A stretch of DNA of 64,000 bases from Symsagittifera roscoffensis (GCF_963678635.1 NC_087071.1:20551194-20615193), one strand, 5' to 3'. Positions 1 through 9,005 are shown, numbered from the stretch's first letter. Notes: generated by a model from the letters alone, not told the origin. Numbers and translations are program-made.

Positions 1-3000
1 TTTTTCTTTCTATATTATGTCCTAAGAATTTAACTCTAGTCAAAAAGAAGTGTGATTTATCGGGGGCGGCCTTCAGATTTTCGTTCTGAAGTATTTGGTG
101 ATATGTTTCTAAAACTTTGAACATTTCGTCTTTTGTTTGTGATTGCATAAAAACATCGTCTAAATAGGTGATTGCGTTTTTCTTGAGTATTAGTGGTCTA
201 AAAATTTTGCTCATAAAGGCTGAAAATGCTGCTGGTCCTATGGATATTCCATAGAATAAGCGGTTGAATTCATATTGTTGGTTTCCGATAACAAATTGTG
301 TTAAACGTCGTGATTGTTCATCTAGTGGCATTTGATTGTATGCACTATTCATGTCGGCGGTTGTGAAGTATTTGCCGTTTATTTTTGTTAAAATAACTTG
401 TATTGGTTCAATGGGCCAATTACATTTTGATTCATCTATGAGTGAATTGAGGTATCTAGCATCGAGAACGATTTTTAACGATTCTCCTTTAGCTAGAATG
501 ATAACGGGGTTGATGAATGTGTTGCCTTTTGGTTGTTCTTCTTTATTAACCGGTGATATAATGTTGTATTGCTCTAAAATATCGAGTAATCTGTTTACTT
601 TATCATGTAAGTGAATTGGTACTTTACTTGCTCTTTGTTTTTTGAAAACTGCGTCTGGTTTTAATGGGAGATGTAGTGATGAACTGATTTTGCCAACATC
701 GAATTTTGATGTTGCATAGACTGATGAATATTGAATTAGCTGTTTGGCTAACTTTTCAAATTCGTCTTGTGTTATTTGTGAATGTTGGAAATTAAACATT
801 GTTAAAAATTTCTGTTGGTCCTCTGTGTAGTTACTGATGTTGAATGTAGGTTTGAAATATGGAGTTTTTGTGAAATAATCCGTATTTCTGTTTTCGTTAC
901 TTATTATATTATTTATAGATAATTCTTCATTAAGAATTGTAGATTGGCAAATATCTAGTAATTGGAGTATATTATTTACGCGATAGGCTTTTTCGTGTAT
1001 TGGTGATATTGTTGCGTTGGTTTCACAATATCCTAAAAGTCCTAATGGTAATGTTACTTGGTAAGGTGTGTTGTTATAGACATGTAAGGAGATGATATCT
1101 GAATTCGAATTTTTCAAATATTTTATTGAAGAGATTGTGATTTTGAAAAATTTATGAATCGGTTTGAATTCAAAATCTGACATATAAAATTTTTGTTTGT
1201 TTTGTGCTTTATCATATTGGTGAACTTGTTTGATTGAAAAATTATAGATGTTTCCTGATAGTGGTTTCAGGTGTTTTCTTTGTTGGTTAAATATCGGATA
1301 AAATTTTGAAAAGAATGGTGGTTGTTTATTCAATCTTTGAAAAAATGTTAAGGATGTTTCTTTTGTTTTTGTATATTTATCTTTGATTAATATTTTACTA
1401 TTTAGTATGTTAATTGTTGGTATATACTTTGAAATAAATGGTATTCCAATGATATTATATTTAATATCGGTGATATGGAATATTTGTTTAAATGGCTTAT
1501 TTAAAATTTTACTTTGTTCCATTGTTCTGGTAGGGAGGAGAAATAATTGGATTTTTCCGTAGTTTATCAATGTTGATCCTTGTGCTGTCGCTAGTTTGCT
1601 GGAGGTTTCAAGAGGTGTTAGCTTTGGGTGTAAGATTTTTATTTCATTCCATGTGGGAATGTTTATTATGTTTGATTCTGCTCCTGAATCAATTAAAAAA
1701 TCTATTTCAAGGTCTGGTGGTTGAAATTCTTTATTTCTTGGGCTTTCTAAGAGAAATGGTATTGTCCAAATTTTTTCTTTGGGTTGTTCTTTTTGTATAT
1801 TTTGATAAATGTGGTTTGTATTCAAGCATTTTGTTTTGGTATTTTTATTGGTTTGATTTGTAGTGTTTATCTCATTTGTTTCTTGCGTCGTTGGTGTGGA
1901 ATTTATGGGTGTAGTGTAATGATTTTGAAGAATTTGTGATTGATTTTCATATATATGTGATGGAAAGGGTTGTTCATATATGACAGATTCATAGTCATTT
2001 TCGACTTTTATCATATTGATATCAAGAGTGTTTTCAGTATCACTTTCTGAATCTGATAATGTACAGTTTATTTGATTGAGTTGTAACGTATCAGTTACTG
2101 TGTCATCAATACCTGGAGGGTCTGATGTTGTTTCTGGGTTAGCTTGTACTTGATTGATTTGTCTTTGATGTTTAGGTGTACTGCTTCTGTGACGATTATT
2201 AGAGTTATTGTAGTGATTATTATTTCGGTGTGGTGATTGGGAATAATTTCGATAACGATTATTATAACTTGGGTGTCGGTTTTGTGAATTATTTCGCGAT
2301 CTGTTTTGGTAATTATTGTTTGGTCTGTTATAGTTCGATCTATTATATGAGTTATTCCTTGATCGGTTGTTCGGGTAATTCTGGTTTCGGTTGTTTGAAT
2401 AACTTCTGTTTCGATTATAGGAGTAGTTTCTATTCCTATTGTATGATGAATTTCGTGATTGGTTGTTTGGATAATAGTTATTTCTTGATTGAGAATTAGA
2501 TCTAGAAACAAATCGTTGTGTATTTGAATTTGATCTGGAGTAGTTATTTCGACTATTCGGTCTATTGTAGTGATTTTGTGATGAATTATACGTGTTTCTT
2601 CGTTCTGGTGATCTTCCTCTATAACTTGAGTTATATGGAGATTGATTTCTTGTATAGCTTGTATTGTTTGGGAGTGGTTTTCCTGAACTGTTGTTGCTGT
2701 ATACATTTTTGTTTGGTAGGTTTTGATCTTTTTTCATGTATTGATAAAATGATTTATTTGGTTCTTTGTATTTTTGAGGTTTATTTTGACTATCTTGTTG
2801 TTTTTGTCTACATTCGGAAATACTATGTCCGTATCGTCGGCAATAATTACACCATTTTTTGAAAGATGGTTTGCCTTTAAAGTTCGGGTTCTTTTCGTAA
2901 ATATTGAGTATTTCAGTGATTTTTTCAACGAGATCTGTTTCTGATTCTTGTATATTATTAATATTAGTGGGAGTCGTTTCAATTTTGTTAACGTATTGTA

Positions 3001-5374
3001 ATTTCAGATTTTCCGTTTCTTCTAATTTCATTGTGATTTCTGCTTGTTCTAGTTTGTCTACTAGTTTTCTAAAATCTAAATCGGGTTCTCGAATTGAAGA
3101 AGGATGTGATGCTCTCTTTTTTATTGCTATTTTCCTTAATTGTGGTGTTAAGGTCATCATTAAGATTTCTGTCATCTTAGTGTTTTTATAGTCATGTGTA
3201 TTTAGTGAATATGCTTTTCGAACTAGTGTTTCGATTCTTACTGCTATTTGCTTGATGGTTTCGTTTGGTAATCTGCGAATTTCATTACATAAAACTCTTT
3301 GTTGTTGTTTGTTTCTTTCGGAGTCAAACATTTTTGAAAATTCTTGTGTAAATCTTTTCCAGTTTGATTTTATTTCTTGAGGTAGTACTGAAAACCATTT
3401 TTGGGCTGCGCCATCTAAGGTTGTTTGTATCAACGCTGTGCGTCGATGTATCCAGTTTTGATGTAGTGGCGTATTAATTGGTTCAGGTCCTATATTTAAA
3501 ATCAGGTTTGCTGTTACTGCATTTAAATAATCTTCTACAGAGTATTCAGGGTCTGTTCCTGTGAAAACCATTAAAGGTTTGTTTGATGTTATTGATGATC
3601 CACCCATTAGGTATGGATTCATTGTCATTTGTAATGATTCAGCTGCATTTGGCATTTGAGAAAAATTTGAAAGTTGGTTTCTTGTTATTTCATGTTGTTG
3701 AAGATAATACGGGAGTGGTATTTCATTTTGCATTTGTGATGGTTGATACGAGTGTGTAGTCATTGGATTTTGTTGTTGAATTGGTTGAAAAGATTGTATA
3801 TTAATTGGATTTGGTTGTTGAATTGGTTGTTGATATTGTGCATCTATTGATTGTGGAGAAAAATTTCTATGGTTTGTACGTGTTTTCTGTATTCCTTGTC
3901 TACGATATTCTTGAGTATTTGGTGCAAATATATCTGGTTGTAAGAAATCTTCATCTGAGGATAAATAATCCATTTGATAAGATGTTTGTTTTTTATTTTT
4001 ATTTTGTTGAAAAAATGGGTAATTTTCACTGCGATCCTGTGGAGGATTTGGTTGAAAATTTGTGGAATTATATTGGGCCGTTGGGTTATCCCAGTTTCGA
4101 GGTTTTGTATATTGATTAAAATTTCTTTGTGGTTTATAATTTGTTTTTGATGGATGTGTATAATTATAATTATGGTCTGCAAAGTTGTTTCTAGTGAATG
4201 TTTTGCGTGTTTTTGATGGTATTGTCATGGGTTTGTATGTTTGGTAATCCATATGTGAATATTTAGGGGCAACCGAAGGTTTAACGGTTGATTGTAAGGT
4301 TACCTGTGTTTGTGAAGGATTTGTATTTCTTGGTGTTGTTAAATTTGGGCGTATTGGTGAAATACTTTGTTGTGTAGTTGTTGTGTGTACAATTTCTTCA
4401 TTTATGAAGTGTGATGGTGTCTGTATATCTTGTTGAGTAAGATTCCTAGATCCATTGAGGTTTTCATTGTGTATGACTGTAGAGTTTAAACTATTATTTT
4501 GTGTATCGGGTAAAAATGTATTATAGTTTAATGGTGTTGTATCAATTGTTAATGGTATTACTCTTACATAATCTCTTATGTAAGATATTGTACCTATTGC
4601 TTGACTTGAGATTGATTGTGGAAAGTTTATAAATACGGGATGAGACCATTCGGGGTCCCAAACATAATCTGATTGTTCTGTGATAGCTGTATCATCGTTC
4701 GAGTTTTGGGGTCTAAAATTTTTTCTTGCTTGTGCAATTAAATCAATATTGTGTGTAAAATAATCTATTATGAACCATGCTAAAATTTTTTGTAAATCGT
4801 GTTTGGTATGTTGTGAAACGTCGTCTTTCGTGAAATTTTCTTTAATGATGTTTAAATAACTAGAGAGTAGTGTGATTTCATGTCGTACTCTTAAATGTTT
4901 AGATGTTTCTGTCGGTGAGACATTTGTTAATGGGAGTTCATTTTCTAATATCGAAATATAACTATATATTAGTGCGAAAACTTCATTGGTGAAAATGGAG
5001 TTTGCTCTTTGTGAGTTATGGTATTGTATGCTTTTTATATATTCTGAAAAAACTTTTGAAAATTCTAAATCAAGGTCGTCTGTTTGAATAGTGTATGTTC
5101 TATTATTATGGTTTGGGGAAGTGAATTCTATAGAGTAGATTCCATATTGTTGTGTTATGTTGCATATATCTTTTAGATAGTGATCTATGATTTGTCTTTT
5201 GATTTTTACATCGGGGAACTCTGTTTTACATGGACTGATTCCGGGTTCAAATAAATTTACGAGTAAATTTTGACAAAATATGTGTTGTCCTCTATCAGTA
5301 TCTGCATCTACTATAAAAGGAAAGATTTCATCATCATCTGGAGTTTCGTCACCTGGGGTGTGCGTTGAACTCAT
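1..5374 (-). CDS. gag-pol: Gag-protease-reverse transcriptase polyprotein of Ty3/gypsy element (partial, open to window edge)
   Basis: The frame starting at the ATG at 5374 stays open for 1791 codons to the left edge. I read most of it codon by codon and saw no stop. N-terminal residues 1 to about 230 look globular and acidic, with no family I recognise. About 230-590 is Q/N/P/T-rich linker. About 590-790 resembles a retrotransposon capsid (F-x-G-T-D-P at about 604, A-A-Q-K-W, W-K-R-F). A CCHC knuckle (C-x2-C-x4-H-x4-C) lies at 842-855, and an Asn/Arg/Ser/Tyr-rich stretch at about 890-1050. The protease motif L-I-D-S-G-A-E has its Asp at residue 1229. RT follows from about residue 1560, with F-Y-G-I-S-I-G-P near 1704 and catalytic Y-L-D-D at 1737-1740. 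Gag and Pol share one frame, so no gag-pol frameshift is needed. The ATG has A at -3, a favourable context. RNase H and integrase are beyond the edge. Confidence 0.92.
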   Translation of the reverse strand, partial: MSSTHTPGDETPDDDEIFPFIVDADTDRGQHIFCQNLLVNLFEPGISPCKTEFPDVKIKRQIIDHYLKDICNITQQYGIYSIEFTSPNHNNRTYTIQTDDLDLEFSKVFSEYIKSIQYHNSQRANSIFTNEVFALIYSYISILENELPLTNVSPTETSKHLRVRHEITLLSSYLNIIKENFTKDDVSQHTKHDLQKILAWFIIDYFTHNIDLIAQARKNFRPQNSNDDTAITEQSDYVWDPEWSHPVFINFPQSISSQAIGTISYIRDYVRVIPLTIDTTPLNYNTFLPDTQNNSLNSTVIHNENLNGSRNLTQQDIQTPSHFINEEIVHTTTTQQSISPIRPNLTTPRNTNPSQTQVTLQSTVKPSVAPKYSHMDYQTYKPMTIPSKTRKTFTRNNFADHNYNYTHPSKTNYKPQRNFNQYTKPRNWDNPTAQYNSTNFQPNPPQDRSENYPFFQQNKNKKQTSYQMDYLSSDEDFLQPDIFAPNTQEYRRQGIQKTRTNHRNFSPQSIDAQYQQPIQQPNPINIQSFQPIQQQNPMTTHSYQPSQMQNEIPLPYYLQQHEITRNQLSNFSQMPNAAESLQMTMNPYLMGGSSITSNKPLMVFTGTDPEYSVEDYLNAVTANLILNIGPEPINTPLHQNWIHRRTALIQTTLDGAAQKWFSVLPQEIKSNWKRFTQEFSKMFDSERNKQQQRVLCNEIRRLPNETIKQIAVRIETLVRKAYSLNTHDYKNTKMTEILMMTLTPQLRKIAIKKRASHPSSIREPDLDFRKLVDKLEQAEITMKLEETENLKLQYVNKIETTPTNINNIQESETDLVEKITEILNIYEKNPNFKGKPSFKKWCNYCRRYGHSISECRQKQQDSQNKPQKYKEPNKSFYQYMKKDQNLPNKNVYSNNSSGKPLPNNTSYTRNQSPYNSSYRGRSPERRNTYNSSQNHYNRPNSRNNYSRSNSNTQRFVSRSNSQSRNNYYPNNQSRNSSYNRNRNYSYNRNRSYSNNRNQNYPNNRSRNNSYNRSNYNRPNNNYQNRSRNNSQNRHPSYNNRYRNYSQSPHRNNNHYNNSNNRHRSSTPKHQRQINQVQANPETTSDPPGIDDTVTDTLQLNQINCTLSDSESDTENTLDINMIKVENDYESVIYEQPFPSHIYENQSQILQNHYTTPINSTPTTQETNEINTTNQTNKNTKTKCLNTNHIYQNIQKEQPKEKIWTIPFLLESPRNKEFQPPDLEIDFLIDSGAESNIINIPTWNEIKILHPKLTPLETSSKLATAQGSTLINYGKIQLFLLPTRTMEQSKILNKPFKQIFHITDIKYNIIGIPFISKYIPTINILNSKILIKDKYTKTKETSLTFFQRLNKQPPFFSKFYPIFNQQRKHLKPLSGNIYNFSIKQVHQYDKAQNKQKFYMSDFEFKPIHKFFKITISSIKYLKNSNSDIISLHVYNNTPYQVTLPLGLLGYCETNATISPIHEKAYRVNNILQLLDICQSTILNEELSINNIISNENRNTDYFTKTPYFKPTFNISNYTEDQQKFLTMFNFQHSQITQDEFEKLAKQLIQYSSVYATSKFDVGKISSSLHLPLKPDAVFKKQRASKVPIHLHDKVNRLLDILEQYNIISPVNKEEQPKGNTFINPVIILAKGESLKIVLDARYLNSLIDESKCNWPIEPIQVILTKINGKYFTTADMNSAYNQMPLDEQSRRLTQFVIGNQQYEFNRLFYGISIGPAAFSAFMSKIFRPLILKKNAITYLDDVFMQSQTKDEMFKVLETYHQILQNENLKAAPDKSHFFLTRVKFLGHNIERK

Positions 5375-5816
5375 TTTTTCGTTCGATGACTGTTAATATG
5401 TAATTATTAATGTGTCGAATTGGTTGATTCCAGTTGTATAGATGTACTGGTTTGTGTTTATACTGCTTTTTTATTCTTCTTTTTCCTCTTTGTGATGAAT
5501 TTGAAGTTGTTTCTGAGTCAGAAAAATATAATTGATCGTGTTGTGGGTAATTTTTATCTATTGATTCTTTTAGTTTGTAGAGTTCGTCTAAACTGTTGGT
5601 TTCTGATTCTGAAAATGCGTTTCGATTTTTTGAAAATCTTTTTCGTGTTATTTGTCTTTGTTTAGTGATTATTTTTCTCTTTAGTGTTTGTCGTTTTGTT
5701 CGAATGTATCCAACTGTTTGTGTATGAGGTGTGATTACAAGGTCGTATTTTTTGTTATCTATTTCACAATTGTGTAAAACGATTGTTTGTTTATTCCCTA
5801 GGTTTTTAAATGACAT
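5349..5816 (-). CDS. Small upstream ORF of the retrotransposon (155 aa), overlaps gag start
   Basis: This is a 155-codon ORF directly upstream of gag-pol; its last 26 bases overlap the gag ATG. I do not recognise the protein. It has a strongly basic middle (about residues 39-64, rich in K and R, possibly nucleic-acid binding or nuclear targeting), then a Ser/Glu-rich acidic patch (S-E-S-E-T-N), then another basic stretch (G-K-R-R-I-K-K). The gag frame lies +1 relative to it. In the gag frame a TAA sits seven codons before the gag ATG, so a ribosome could join the frames only in the short window between that stop and this ORF's TGA. An A-run (CGA AAA AAT) lies there. Its ATG has C at -3 (weak), so leaky scanning to gag is also possible. 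Being open and adjacent supports it as real; function is unknown. Confidence 0.6.
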   Translation of the reverse strand: MSFKNLGNKQTIVLHNCEIDNKKYDLVITPHTQTVGYIRTKRQTLKRKIITKQRQITRKRFSKNRNAFSESETNSLDELYKLKESIDKNYPQHDQLYFSDSETTSNSSQRGKRRIKKQYKHKPVHLYNWNQPIRHINNYILTVIERKNEFNAHPR

Positions 5817-5902
5817 AAGGTTTAGGATGACGGGTGCAAAAGGTTGTTAAATGATTTCTATTTTCCTAAACTGTTAGTTCTTACGATTTTTTGGTTAGCT
5901 TA

Positions 5903-5975
5903 ACCTGGGTCTATTTGTTTAGGGTTGGAGAGAAAAGTATATCGATTCCGAAGAATGATTTTTACTTTCTCGTGA
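5903..5975 (-). repeat. Leader hairpin module 1
   Basis: On the plus strand CCTGGGTCT is followed by AGGGTTGGAG and a stem GAGAAAAGTA (5930-5939) pairing with TACTTTCTC (5963-5971) with one bulged A. ATCGATTCC lies in the loop. The same layout recurs in two further modules. Confidence 0.5.
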
Positions 5976-6033
5976 CTAGTATAAGCTAAGGTGTTAACTT
6001 ACTTAATCTTACTTAGGGGTAGTGATTGTGTTC

Positions 6034-6110
6034 AAGGGTTGGAGAATAGTAAATCGATCCACAAGGTTCAGGTATAATTAGAACGCGAGTAGTTCGTTAG
6101 ATACTATTTT
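6034..6110 (-). repeat. Leader hairpin module 2
   Basis: AAGGGTTGGAG is followed by AATAGTA (6045-6051), which pairs with TACTATT (6102-6108), with ATCGATCC just inside the stem. The stem sequence differs from module 1 but pairing is kept. Confidence 0.45.
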
Positions 6111-6239
6111 AAACTTACTAAGTCTAAGATTTATCCTGGGTCTGGTAAGAGGGGGGATCAAGTGAAGGATGAATAACCGAAGTTCTTCACTGTTTATCCT
6201 AATTTGAATGATTAGTTTTGTTTAAAAATTTCTATTAGT

Positions 6240-6298
6240 CTTGGGTCTTTAGAAAGGGTTGGGTAGTGAATCGACGTTTGAGGTCGTTAGACACTAAT
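6240..6298 (-). repeat. Leader hairpin module 3
   Basis: TTGGGTCTTT then AGGGTTGG is followed by TAGTG (6264-6268) pairing with CACTA (6292-6296), and an inner stem CGAC (6272-6275) with GTCG (6283-6286). The layout matches modules 1 and 2; the stem is again different in sequence. Confidence 0.5.
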
Positions 6299-6332
6299 TA
6301 AGTGGGTGGGGGAGAACAAAGTTGTTCTGTTT

Positions 6333-6417
6333 GATCCAAGGATAAGCCTTGATGATCAAATTTAAAATGTAATGAAGTAGAAAATGATTTAAGATCCAAG
6401 GATAAGCCTTGATGATC
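6333..6417 (-). repeat. Two identical 25-base hairpin repeats, 60 bases apart
   Basis: The same 25 bases occur at 6333-6357 and 6393-6417. Each begins and ends with GATC and contains AAGG-ATAAG-CCTT, a short stem-loop. They sit in the retrotransposon leader upstream of the hairpin modules in the sense direction. Confidence 0.7.
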
Positions 6418-6746
6418 TGGTTTTAAAATTAAGTGACTTTAAGTTTTAATGAGGTTTTAAATTTGTGTAAAGGAAAGATTTAGTATTTTATGATATTAGT
6501 GAGTTGATGATTGCTGTTATGTTTTAGGTGATGAAGCTGGAACAACAGGATGATTTATGATTACTAACCATTTATTGTCATGCTACTAATTTTTATTTTT
6601 ATTTTCCAATAAATATTTTTCAAACATGTTTTGTATAATACTGCAGAATTTTAGGAAAACGATCTTAGATCTTTTTATCAATCGTTATTGTATAATATTA
6701 ATTTTGTTTAGCGCCTGAAATGATTTTGAAGATTTACTTCAAGGTT

Positions 6747-6980
6747 TTATGTTTGCAAATGGAAATCTAAATTCATTGCAAGTAGTATTCGAAATATAAA
6801 AGTTTGTTCTGGCTTTTGCCGAACTATCATGTAACTATACGGCAAGTTTCTACTTTGTCGTATGTCGTCTTTGGTTCGATGTCTTCTTCCAATTCCGGGT
6901 AGTTCTATTATGGTTCGGAATATTGGCTCGGATCTATTGAGTCGGAGAGACATTTCAATTAAATTATTGTCGTATAACAT
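6747..6980 (-). CDS. 77-codon ORF just after the primer-binding site
   Basis: This ORF starts about 70 bases after the candidate primer-binding site and is the first sizeable frame on the element's genomic RNA. The product is basic, with R-R-H-R-T-K-D-D and several Ile/Leu-rich patches, and has no family I recognise. It could be a true leader peptide or the first coding exon of a spliced gag, or it may be chance. Its distance from gag (about 1.4 kb) would require splicing or reinitiation. Low confidence. Confidence 0.25.
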   Translation of the reverse strand: MLYDNNLIEMSLRLNRSEPIFRTIIELPGIGRRHRTKDDIRQSRNLPYSYMIVRQKPEQTFIFRILLAMNLDFHLQT

Positions 6981-7051
6981 TTTGTAAATGTTTTTGTCTA
7001 ATTTCTAATCTAATTTTGGTTAATTCTAATCTAATAAGGTCTTGTTCGAGA

Positions 7052-7066
7052 CTTATGGTCGCACCA
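7052..7066 (-). other. Candidate tRNA primer-binding site
   Basis: On the minus strand TGGTGCGACCATAAG begins two bases after the end of the candidate LTR. Primer-binding sites start with TGG, the complement of the tRNA CCA end, and lie 0-3 bases from the LTR. I could not match it with certainty to a particular tRNA. Confidence 0.45.
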
Positions 7067-7068
7067 GA

Positions 7069-7366
7069 TGAGTTAGGACTGGAGTGTAACTCATAGAGTA
7101 ATTTCGGATAGGGTACACCGTCTGCTCGTCACGCTATCTTATTTTCGGCCGGATAGATTCGTGCAACTTCTTAGTCTAATACCGATCCTAATCTTACTCT
7201 TATACTATCTAGTCTCAGGTTGTTTAACTAGTCTCTGCTAGGCTCAATAGATCTAGGGTATACTGGTTTATTGCGGCTGCTGAAGTGCTCGGGAGAGTCC
7301 AACTAATTTCTAAGTTAAATTCAAATCTCTCTGGTGCTGAAATTACAAGTAACTTCAGCACTTACA
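7069..7366 (-). repeat. Candidate 5' LTR (298 bp)
   Basis: Read on the minus strand the segment begins TGTAAGTGCTGAAG and ends CCTAACTCA, giving the TG...CA termini typical of LTRs, and is followed after two bases by a TGG-initiated primer-binding site. Within it, in sense order, are an AATAAA and an A-G-TATAAGAG box. The outer end carries an inverted repeat (GTGCTGAA / TTCAGCAC, 7334-7358). The second LTR is outside the window, so the boundaries rest on motif logic only. Confidence 0.5.
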
Positions 7367-8689
7367 AATAAGTGGGTTGTTAGTTAGATGGATCATGATT
7401 GGTTAATATTAAATACTTTACATTGGTAAAACATTTAATTTATCCAATCATAAAATATAGTTTAGATCAGGTTCCAGTTCGTAAAATAATCTTTTTTTAT
7501 CAGAGAAACTCGGGTGCCGCCAGCCTCATTGAGATGGGAAAAAAATTTGGTCAAAAACAGATGACATTTAACTAAACTAAAACAAAAAGAACTTCAAAAT
7601 TCTTTAAAAAACTGCCGGTTTTTGTGCAAGAATCAGTGAAGATTTCAAACGCTGTTATTTTGAATCATGAAAAAAAAAGAGAATTAGAAACTTTTTAAAG
7701 CATTATAAAAAAATTTAATTGCTTGACAAGTTATGAAAAAAACTAATTAAAATAAATACCAAATTTCCGATTATATTTCTTTGTTTTCTTAGGATTCTTT
7801 TAGCAAAACAGAATTCTTGGCGCCAGAAATCTACTACTAAATGCATCTTAATCAGGCATTTTCTCCAGCAAAAAAAGTTTAAAAGCTATAAAGATCCATG
7901 GCTAGGTCTTTCAACTTTGCACTATTTGCTTGCTTTTTAACTCTAAATTGATTTTTTTTTAAATTTTTAGTTACGTGTTTATTAGTTTTTTTTTCGATAT
8001 GGCCATTTCCGATAACTTATTGGTGCTATAGTGCCAGTTCCTTTTTGTTCGGCCTACTTAATCGTTACAAAAATTTACCATCCTCTCTGTCGAATCTATT
8101 TAGGGCGAGGAAATTAACTTTGCTCTAAGTTGGAAATTTCAACTTACAAGAATCGAGCATTTTATACGCGGCGCTAAACAAGTTTATTCGGAGTTAAATG
8201 CTGAGGTGGCGGATCTTAACTTTGTTAACATTATTTAAAAGTCTGCACGCATACATAAACCATTTGTAGCAAAAATTGTTTTATCTTAACGGTTTCATTT
8301 ATAGACAATCGTATATGGCTTCTGTGGAACAATATTCGATGCGAGGTGCGGTCTTATATTTTGGTCAACCCCGTAACAAGGAAACTTCTGCCGTTAATCC
8401 ATTCCTAGAGCAAAGTGTAGAGTAAAACTTATGTCAATTTCTTGCAAGTATAACCCTAAATTTCTTGTATGGACGAACTATAAAAACAAAATATTAACAT
8501 CGAACGGTTGAACTAATAAACGTTTCGAACGATTTTCTTATTTAACCATTAAGCGACGCAAAATGCGCGAATAACTGAACTTTTGCTGAAACCATTTAAA
8601 AAATGTTGCTAGCTAACTCTTGTTGTTTGAATAATGCAATAAATATTGATCAACGGTACACAAGCATTACCTTTAAACGGATTCTATGA

Positions 8690-9005
8690 GCTCTCCTAAA
8701 TCACTATAAAACCCCATTTTGACCAAACTGTCTGCGCAGCAGGCAAACCTTTGAAAAACAGGCGGTTTTTGGCACTTTTTGAAAACTTTGACCAAAAAAG
8801 GCGGTTTTTCGGCTCGCGCTCCCCCCTCAAAAATCAGTGTATATTGGTGCTAAAAGCGCCTTTATAACAATTTTAGCGTTAGTTAGCCAAAAATGGACAT
8901 CTCCAAATAGTACAAAGGGGGAACTTTTGGGTGGGCAGGGGGTCGAATCCCTGAGAGGAAGCGTCCAAACCGACCAAACCTGCCACCCTTATTCCGCTGG
9001 TGCTT
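8690..9005 (+). repeat. Family C repeat copy 1 (hAT-like MITE, degraded)
   Basis: Shares in order with the 63205-63628 copy: TTTTGACCAAA, a C-rich word CGCTCCCCCC, ATAGTACAAAGGGGG, and GCAGGGGGTCGAATCCCTGA near the end. The CAGGGGCG termini seen in the intact copy are not clear here. Confidence 0.65.

Larger units (their letters stand above)
5820..6740 (-). promoter_or_regulatory. Long structured 5' leader of the retrotransposon
   Basis: About 0.9 kb lies between the small 77-codon ORF and the 155-codon ORF without a plausible long frame. It holds repeated words and hairpins: three modules each containing GGGTTGG on the plus strand beside a stem (see separate entries), a plus-strand CCTGGGTCT-like word near 5903, 6135 and 6240, a perfect stem AGTGAAG/CTTCACT (6161-6167 with 6185-6191), and AGAACAA/TTGTTCT (6313-6319 with 6322-6328). 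Such a leader could serve packaging, dimerisation or internal initiation. That is inference; only the repeats and pairings are seen. Confidence 0.5.
1..7366 (-). mobile_element. Ty3/gypsy-type LTR retrotransposon, 5' part (runs off left edge)
   Basis: Read on the minus strand the order is candidate LTR, primer-binding site, long leader, small ORF, then one large frame with Gag capsid-like region, CCHC zinc knuckle, aspartyl protease (D-S-G-A) and reverse transcriptase (Y-L-D-D). The order Gag-PR-RT and the RT motifs indicate Ty3/gypsy (Metaviridae-like) rather than Copia, where integrase precedes RT. RNase H, integrase and the 3' LTR must lie left of the window, so LTR identity (age) and target duplication cannot be checked here. 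The element is antisense to the receptor gene on the right and may sit in its upstream intron or between genes. The long open frame suggests a young copy. Confidence 0.9.

Noticed and set aside
336-614. Plus-strand frame of 92 codons, and other plus-strand frames between 1570 and 5665
   Set aside because: Shadows of the long minus-strand Gag-Pol frame; no domain and no plausible start.
2095-2706. Minus-strand 203-codon frame rich in Ile/Thr
   Set aside because: Alternative-frame reading of the Asn/Arg-rich tract of Gag-Pol; the zinc knuckle and protease lie in the other frame, which runs through it without stops.
2734-2982. Minus-strand 82-codon frame over the zinc-knuckle region
   Set aside because: Wrong frame; the CCHC motif is in the Gag-Pol frame.
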